Positions 59,415 to 64,000 of a stretch of 64,000 nucleotides of DNA are shown one piece after another. The notes below the pieces were generated by a model. That model was given only the letters and a program-made list of their open reading frames with translations. It had not been told where the DNA came from and searched no databases. Location: assembly GCA_963811825.1 (NCBI GenBank), contig CAWESS010000032.1:62001-126000 (forward strand). Reading direction: 5' to 3'. The DNA is from Fodinibacter sp963811825 (GTDB lineage Bacteria; Actinomycetota; Actinomycetes; Actinomycetales; Dermatophilaceae). Made by a program: the position numbers and the translations under genes. Position 1 is the stretch's first letter, and every line of letters begins with the position of its first letter.

Positions 59415-59846
59415 ATGGAGCGTGACGTGACCCAGTCCGACGCCGCCGCTCAACGAGCGGAGCAGACCGAGCGCCAAGCCGGCCTAGAGCGCCGCACCGA
59501 CCTCGCCCGCGGCCAAATGCTCGGCCTCGCCCTCGGCGAGTCGATCGGCTTGCGCGGCAACCATGCCAGCTCCCCCACGATCACTGCAGGCGTCGCCACC
59601 CAGCTCGCGGCGTTCACCCTTGAGGGCTTTATCCGCACCGCCGTCTGCTTCTCGCACCGCGGCATGTGCCACCCTCCGAGCGTCACGGGCCATTTGAATG
59701 CAATTGCCACAGGCGTGGTGGTTTACTGGCATCGCCTCATTCACGGAGAGCCGACGACAGGAGTGCGAACCGTCGATGGATTCATTAGCGACCGGTGTGA
59801 CCCTTTTCGTTTGTCGTGGTGCAGGAATCGAGCTGGACCTGCTTGA
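59415..59846 (+). CDS. ADP-ribosylglycohydrolase-like protein, truncated
   Basis: 143 residues. After a coiled-coil head (DAAAQRAEQTERQAGLERRT) comes the family start RGQMLGLALGESIGLRGNHA, then TAGVATQLAAFTLEGFIRTA and FSHRGMCHPPSV, matching the first third of actinobacterial ADP-ribosylglycohydrolases (usually over 300 residues). From about 59690 base composition becomes much less GC-rich and the match fades; the metal-binding C-terminal Asp motifs are absent. Probably the remnant of a gene cut by insertion or deletion. The ORF ends 12 bases before the next gene. Confidence 0.7.
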   Translation: MERDVTQSDAAAQRAEQTERQAGLERRTDLARGQMLGLALGESIGLRGNHASSPTITAGVATQLAAFTLEGFIRTAVCFSHRGMCHPPSVTGHLNAIATGVVVYWHRLIHGEPTTGVRTVDGFISDRCDPFRLSWCRNRAGPA

Positions 59847-59858
59847 AGCCGTGTCCGC

Positions 59859-60614
59859 ATGAGCGAGGGCAAGGAGGGCCGCACCGCGATCGTGATTGCT
59901 GTCCTCTCACTGGTGATCTCCATCGTCGCCTTGTTCAAGCCGGCCCCAATGCAGGAGTGGATCGACGATCGTTTTGCCGCGTTCTTCGTCCCCAACGACG
60001 ACGACATCCCCATTTCCGCGCAACGGATCGAGATCCTCACCTCCGGGTACCTCGTCGACAACGACGGGGACATTTGGTCCGGCAACGACCTCGTCGACAA
60101 CGACCCGAAGACAGCGTGGAGCGAATGTGGGACGCGTGATAAGGCACTGCTAACAACTGAACTTCGTTACCCGTGCGAGGAGTCGGGTCCGGAAGCCGAC
60201 CTCGCAGAGCGCTGCCTGAACCCGGAGCTGTTCGCGTCCGACCCTGTCACCCAAGGCATCGGAGAATGGGTGGAGTTCACATTTCCAGCCGAAACCCAGC
60301 TCAAGGCGGTGTACATCCGTAACGGAAACCAGCAAAGCGACCAGACCTTCCTCAGGAACCCCCGGGTCGCCAGACTTTCCGTCCACGCCGACGGAGAGCC
60401 GCTTCAGGACCTTGAGCTGAGGGATGGGAAGGAGCCCCAGCGGTTTGACGTGAAGTCCCGCGCGACGACGATCCGTCTCACCATCGAGGAGACCTACCTC
60501 GGGCGGTGCATTCCGGGGAAGCGAGCGGGCAATCAGCTCGACTACTTCTATGACGCATCGCTCGCGGAGGTCTCGTTCATTCCGGCGAACATCCCGAACT
60601 CCGGCCCGAACTAG
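59859..60614 (+). CDS. Membrane-anchored protein with NADase-type glycan-binding (discoidin-like) domain
   Basis: 251 residues. One N-terminal helix (TAIVIAVLSLVISIVALFKP) anchors the protein, with the rest probably outside. Residues about 52-235 resemble the NADase-type glycan-binding, discoidin-like beta-sandwich: DNDGDIWSGNDLVDNDPKTA, WSECGT, IGEWVEFTFPAETQLKAVYI, RNGNQQSD. Cys residues (ECGT, YPCEES, ERCLNP, GRCIPG) could form disulfides. Codon use and GC are lower than in neighbouring genes, suggesting recent acquisition. ATG at 59859; no strong Shine-Dalgarno. Ligand unknown. Confidence 0.68.
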   Translation: MSEGKEGRTAIVIAVLSLVISIVALFKPAPMQEWIDDRFAAFFVPNDDDIPISAQRIEILTSGYLVDNDGDIWSGNDLVDNDPKTAWSECGTRDKALLTTELRYPCEESGPEADLAERCLNPELFASDPVTQGIGEWVEFTFPAETQLKAVYIRNGNQQSDQTFLRNPRVARLSVHADGEPLQDLELRDGKEPQRFDVKSRATTIRLTIEETYLGRCIPGKRAGNQLDYFYDASLAEVSFIPANIPNSGPN

Positions 60615-60687
60615 CCGTCGGGTTCATCGCCCGGATCATCAGTCGCCTCACCGCCTACGGCGTGCTCAAGCCCGACCAGACCCACGC

Positions 60688-60711
60688 CGGATGCCGGCCA
60701 CACGGCATCCG
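60688..60711. repeat. Inverted pair of the GGATGCCG element
   Basis: CGGATGCCG at 60688-60696 and CGGCATCCG at 60703-60711, separated by six bases, can form a nine-base-pair hairpin. It lies in the 185-base gap after the discoidin-like gene and could act as its terminator. A similar pair sits at 62538-62574. Confidence 0.6.
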
Positions 60712-60743
60712 CTCGCGTATCCCGTCCCAGCCGCAACAGACAG

Positions 60744-60785
60744 CGCGAGGGGTGGGTGGACGTTGCCGTCCACCCACCCCTCGCG
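60744..60785. terminator. Perfect 19-bp stem-loop terminator
   Basis: Arms CGCGAGGGGTGGGTGGACG and CGTCCACCCACCCCTCGCG around the loop TTGC. It lies 15 bases past the stop of the M28 peptidase (minus) and downstream of the convergent plus-strand gene, so it probably ends transcription in both directions. Confidence 0.8.
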
Positions 60786-60800
60786 ATCCCTCAGGTCAGC

Positions 60801-62398
60801 TCACTCGCTGACGCGGTTGTGGTCGTGACCGTCGTCGCCGCCCAGCGGGCCGGCGAAGGTGTGCTCCGGGCCAGCCGGGGCCGGGACGCTGAAGTTGCCC
60901 GGGACACTGGCTCCCTCAACACCGTTGACGCCCTCGGTCGAGGCCGCGTACTTGAACACGGAGAACGCCACCGCGTCGGAGTTGACCTCCAGCGCGTGCG
61001 CGTCGTAGTTGTCGATCGTGTCGCAGGCCAGGTGGTAGCACGGGTCGAACTGCTGACCCGCGTCGCCGCCCCAGAGGAGCTCCTGCTCCACGGTCTTGCG
61101 CTCCTCGGCGCCGGTGAAGAGGCCACCGGAGGGGATCCCGTTGTCGATGAACGCGGCGTAGTCAGAACGACCGCTGAACGCCGAGTCGTCGTAGGGCTCT
61201 CCGCGCAGCGTGTAGAACGACTCGAAGGTCTCCTCGATGTTGATCGAGCCGTCCGGCACCTCGACCGGTGCCACGAAGCTCGACTCGTTGGCGTCGTAGA
61301 CACCGAAGTAGTAGTTCGGCGAGCCGATCATGTCGAAGTTGAGGTAGAGCGCGATCTCGTCGAGCTCCTCCGGCGTGCGCTGCTCGACCCATTCGGTCGA
61401 GCCGATCAGGCCGAGCTCCTCTGCACCCCACCACGCGAAGCGCACCGTGTTGTTGGGCTTCGACTTGGCCATCTGCTGGGCGACCTCGAGCAGCGCGGCC
61501 GAGCCGCTGCCGTTGTCGTTGATGCCCGGGCCGGCCGGCACGGAGTCGAGGTGGGCACCGGCCATCACGACGTTGTCGTCGGTCTTGCCGGCGAGCTCAC
61601 CGATGACGTTGACGGACTCGGCCTCGAAGAAGTCGACCTTGACCCGCGCGGTGGAGCCCGCCGCGGCCAGCGACTGGCCAGCGGCGAAGGTCGTGCCGAT
61701 CACCGGGATGTCCACCGTGAACGGCGCGAGGGTCGGGCTGACCGGACCGAACCGGTCGCCGGTGCTCCGATGGTGTCACCCTGGTTGAACAGCACGACCG
61801 CCTCGGCGCCCGCGGCCTCGGCATTGAGCGCCTTGGTCGAGAACGGGCAGGTTCCACGCTGCAACAACGCGATGTCGGTCGATCCGGTGAAGTTCAGGCC
61901 GGTGAAGTCGCCGGCCTCGCAGCCGCTGGTGTTGGCCCGGTCTCCGGCGAGGTTGATGTCGACCGGGATCACGTTGCCCGTGACGTCGCCCTCACCTGTG
62001 CCCACCGCCTCATAGCCGACGTAGTCCGCCGTGACCGGCGTCAGCTGGCGAAGGATGATGTCCGCCGCGTCATAGGTGAACGGCACGACGTCGGCGGACC
62101 AGCCAGCGGCCTCGAGCACCTCGACGACGTAGTCGACGCTGGCCTCGTAGCCAGGGGTCTGGTCGGCCCGGGTGCCGCCGTTGGCGTCGGCGATCGCCTG
62201 GAACTCCTCCAGGTGCTCGACGACACCGTCGAGTCGCACGCATTCCAGCAGCTTCTGGTAGGTGTTGTTGGTGCGGGTGTCGCAGCCGGCCGTGGCGGGT
62301 GCAGCACCGGAAGACGGTGCAACGACGAGCGCGGCGCCCAGCAGCACGCCGAACACCCCCGCCGTTCCCACCGTGCGCTTGATCCGCGGACTTGTCAT
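60801..62398 (-). CDS. Secreted M28 family zinc aminopeptidase with PA domain, one frameshift
   Basis: ATG at 62398 (MTSPRIKRTVGTAGVFGVLL) after AAAGGAG; a Sec signal ends near SGAAPATA. The first frame carries the propeptide region and PA domain (GDFTGLNFTGSTDIALLQRG, KALNAEAAGAEAVVLFNQGD). Near 61750 one base is missing and the peptidase domain continues: ligands in AGAHLDSV, GPGINDNGSGSAALLEVAQ, FAWWGAEELGLIG, LYLNFDMIGSPNYYFGVYD and FDPCYHLACDTID. The zinc residues His, Asp, Glu, Asp, His of M28 are all visible, as in Streptomyces griseus aminopeptidase. Span is one short of a multiple of three; about 532 residues. Exported peptide scavenging is likely. Confidence 0.88.
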
Positions 62399-62537
62399 CA
62401 GGACTCCTTTGTCACTGTTACGAGAGCGGGGGCGCCGACATGCCGGCACCCCCGCAGGCGAACGTAGCGTGCGATCGGCCCCGTAGGTCCCATAGGCGCA
62501 GCGCCAACTTGACTTCGGCCCGCACCGACGCGCAAGC

Positions 62538-62574
62538 CGGATGCCGTCCGCGCGAGGTGGGCGGACGGCATCCG
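62538..62574. repeat. Inverted repeat built on the GGATGCCG element
   Basis: CGGATGCCGTCCGC (62538-62551) and GCGGACGGCATCCG (62561-62574) form a perfect 14-base-pair stem with a nine-base loop. It lies between the divergent M28 peptidase and CsbD-like genes. Not placed as an ordinary terminator, since neither gene ends here. The remaining 62399-62665 sequence holds no other clear feature. Confidence 0.7.
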
Positions 62575-62665
62575 GGCGGTCTGTGGTTGCGTTCGTGGAC
62601 GTGGGGTGATGCAGGTCGCAGTCACTGCCACGTTTTCAGCCGGCCTTTCGGGGCACGTTGGAGGC

Positions 62666-63196
62666 ATGACCACAGACAAGGCAGCACAGGCCCGAGAGGG
62701 CTTCATGGACAACCTGAAGGGGAAAGCCAAGGAAATGGCCGGCGCCGTGACCGGCAAGGACGACCTGGTGCAGGAGGGGCAGCTCCAGCAGGCAGAGGCC
62801 AGCCACCGCAAGGCCGCTCTCGCTGACGAGGCCGTCGCCGACGCCAAGGCCGAGGAGGCCACCCAGGACCTGGGAGAGGCCAGTCACGAGGCCGCCCAGC
62901 TCAAGGGCGCGGCGCGCGCCAAGGCCGAGCAGGAGGAGTCCCGCGTTGAGCGTCAGCGCGAGGGCGAGCACCTGGTCGCCGCCAGCGAGGCGCACCAGCA
63001 GGAGGTGGCCGACCGCGAGGCCGCCGAGCGCAAGGCCGATGAGCTGGCCGAGTCCCGGCTGCGCGAGGCCGAGGCCATCGCTGCCGACGCCGACTCCACC
63101 GAGAAGCAGGCCGCAGCCGAGAAGCGTCGCCTCGAGCGACAGGCTGCCGCCGACGACCAGCAGGCCGCGCAGCTGCGCGCCCAGACCCAGAACTGA
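62666..63196 (+). CDS. CsbD-like, coiled-coil protein
   Basis: 176 residues from ATG at 62666 after GGAGG. The N-terminal 45 residues match a CsbD unit (FMDNLKGKAKEMAGAVTGKD, DLVQEGQLQQAEA), small sigma-B-type stress proteins of unknown mechanism. From about 50 to the end it is one long Ala/Glu/Arg/Gln-rich coiled coil (SRVERQREGEHLVAASEAHQ, QEVADREAAERKADELAESR). Very hydrophilic, no signal or membrane helix. Followed eight bases later by a second coiled-coil protein, presumably one transcript. Confidence 0.8.
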   Translation: MTTDKAAQAREGFMDNLKGKAKEMAGAVTGKDDLVQEGQLQQAEASHRKAALADEAVADAKAEEATQDLGEASHEAAQLKGAARAKAEQEESRVERQREGEHLVAASEAHQQEVADREAAERKADELAESRLREAEAIAADADSTEKQAAAEKRRLERQAAADDQQAAQLRAQTQN

Positions 63197-63204
63197 GGAC
63201 CACC

Positions 63205-63849
63205 ATGATCAGCACCGTCATCGCCCTTCCCTACGAGCTCGCCCGGCTCCCCCTGGCCATCCTGGACAGCAGCCTGTTCCTGCTGTCGGAGACCTCCGCC
63301 CCGCGCGTGACCGTGGGCCGGGCCATCGGCTACTCCGACAAGCTCGCCGGCGCACTGCTGGGCAACCCCGGCATCGCCGAGCGCGGTTCCGAGCGCATCG
63401 AGCGGTCCCGCAAGCTGCTGCTGGCCGACCAGCTCGAGCAGCAGGCCGCAACCCGACGCGAGCAGGCCCGCGAGACGGCGGACGCCGGTCGTCGGCAGGC
63501 CGCTGCGCAGCGCACCGCCGCCCAGAAGACGGCCGCCTCAGGCCTGAAGGCAGCCGACGCCGCCGAGGCACGCGGCAAGCAGGAGGCCAAGGCCAAGGCG
63601 ACCAGGACGGCCGCGGCCAAGAAGGCAGCCGCCACCAGGAAGGCCAACGCCCGCACCGACAAGATCGTGCAGGCCAAGGCGCGCGTGGACTCCGCCGCAG
63701 AGGCGAAGAAGAAGGCCGCCCAGCGCCAGGCGAAGTCCGAGCTCGACCAGGCCCGCGAGACCAAGCGGGCCGCCGCCAAGACCCGCGCCGACGCCGACCG
63801 CCTCAGTGACCTCACCGAGGCCAAGAAGCAGGAGCGCAAGTCCAGCTGA
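63205..63849 (+). CDS. Ala/Lys-rich coiled-coil protein (annotated IF2-like in relatives)
   Basis: 214 residues. Head residues 1-60 are more hydrophobic (MISTVIALPYELARLPLAIL, DSSLFLLSETSAPRVTVGRA) and could sit on the membrane. From about 65 it is a long, highly charged helix rich in Ala, Lys, Arg, Gln (AATRREQARETADAGRRQAA; TRTAAAKKAAATRKANARTD). Relatives are labelled translation initiation factor IF-2-like because of composition only; no GTPase domain is present. Paired with the CsbD-like gene; a strong terminator follows. Confidence 0.72.
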   Translation: MISTVIALPYELARLPLAILDSSLFLLSETSAPRVTVGRAIGYSDKLAGALLGNPGIAERGSERIERSRKLLLADQLEQQAATRREQARETADAGRRQAAAQRTAAQKTAASGLKAADAAEARGKQEAKAKATRTAAAKKAAATRKANARTDKIVQAKARVDSAAEAKKKAAQRQAKSELDQARETKRAAAKTRADADRLSDLTEAKKQERKSS

Positions 63850-63870
63850 CCCGCTGACGAGCTGACGAAC

Positions 63871-63912
63871 GGCCGAGCGCCCCGCCCTCTTCGGAGGGCG
63901 GGGCGCTCGGCC
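63871..63912 (+). terminator. Perfect 19-bp stem-loop terminator with TTCG loop
   Basis: Arms GGCCGAGCGCCCCGCCCTC and GAGGGCGGGGCGCTCGGCC with the stable tetraloop TTCG, 21 bases beyond the stop of the coiled-coil gene. A partial minus-strand gene ends at 63925, so it can serve both directions. Confidence 0.85.
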
Positions 63913-63924
63913 AACTGAAGGGGG

Positions 63925-64000
63925 TCACCCGAGAGCGATGCGTTCGAGGGTGTCCAGTCCGAAGTGGGCCACCACAGGTCCCCGTCGACCTCTTCGAGGT
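63925..64000 (-). CDS. C-terminal end of an unidentified gene (cut by window edge)
   Basis: A TGA stop on the minus strand at 63925-63927 is preceded by an open frame reading VVAHFGLDTLERIALG at its end. Only about 24 residues are visible, too few for a family. Position just beyond a bidirectional terminator supports a real 3' end. Confidence 0.4.
   Translation of the reverse strand, partial: PRRGRRGPVVAHFGLDTLERIALG

Noticed and set aside
59690..60614. Lower-GC segment as a prophage or integrative element
   Set aside because: No integrase, att repeats or phage genes nearby; acquisition by simple recombination is enough.
60615..60687. Short frame VGFIARIISRLTAYGVLKPD after the discoidin-like gene, possible transposase or enzyme scrap
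   Set aside because: Only about 25 codons, no start site, no family match that I trust.
63205..63849. Translation initiation factor IF-2 identity for the coiled-coil protein
   Set aside because: No GTP-binding motifs; similarity is only Ala/Lys-rich composition.

Overview
The window is very GC-rich, densely coded DNA from an actinobacterium. Actinobacterial markers are a primary sigma factor with a long Ala/Lys-rich N-terminus, SAM-IV riboswitches, a PAC2 protein, a polymerase-I-like protein without a 5' nuclease, F420-type deazaflavin oxidoreductase and DUF4192, DUF6326 and DUF222 proteins. A Micrococcales (Intrasporangiaceae-like) source is my best guess; this is inference. I see no tRNA, rRNA, CRISPR array, insertion sequence or prophage.

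Layout. 1-16.5 kb: housekeeping genes mostly on the minus strand (start of rpoD, universal stress protein, metX, DUF4192, DUF1232, EcsC, PAC2, the large helicase hrpA, a type-VII-like exported pair, metY), with the polA-like gene and a carbinolamine-dehydratase/VOC fusion on plus. metX and metY lie 12 kb apart, each behind its own SAM-IV riboswitch, and together make homocysteine by direct sulfhydrylation. 16.5-27.3 kb: redox enzymes, small membrane proteins, ornithine aminotransferase, patatin, SprT-like protease, a SulP transporter and a secreted beta-helix protein behind a LacI-type palindrome. 27.4-34.4 kb: two tandem transporters fused to cyclic-nucleotide-binding domains, followed directly by a class III cyclase with zinc ribbons and an AAA ATPase; this looks like a self-contained cyclic-nucleotide-gated transport module. 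34.4-39.5 kb: SDR and aldo/keto reductases, a GlsB-type protein, a zinc-ribbon protein and a NrtR-like Nudix regulator. 39.6-44.4 kb: an uncharacterised two-gene locus, a 1,246-residue protein ending in an OmpA-like domain plus a 324-residue partner. 44.6-55.9 kb: regulators (GAF-LuxR, AraC, two two-component systems each divergent from a small membrane protein), ThrE-type exporter, peptidase and SRPBCC protein. 55.9-64 kb: DUF222/HNH protein, a DUF6398-like protein, a truncated ADP-ribosylglycohydrolase beside a lower-GC gene, a secreted M28 peptidase, and a CsbD/coiled-coil pair ending in a strong terminator.

Two window-wide properties matter to any reader. First, about 20 single-base frameshifts interrupt otherwise well-conserved genes (including hrpA), with a dense cluster at 29.8-32.2 kb; indel errors in the assembly are the simplest explanation, and I give each such gene its full span. 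Second, the octamer GGATGCCG (or its complement) recurs about 90 times by eye count, roughly 15 times the number expected from base composition, and it is often spelled with otherwise rare codons.
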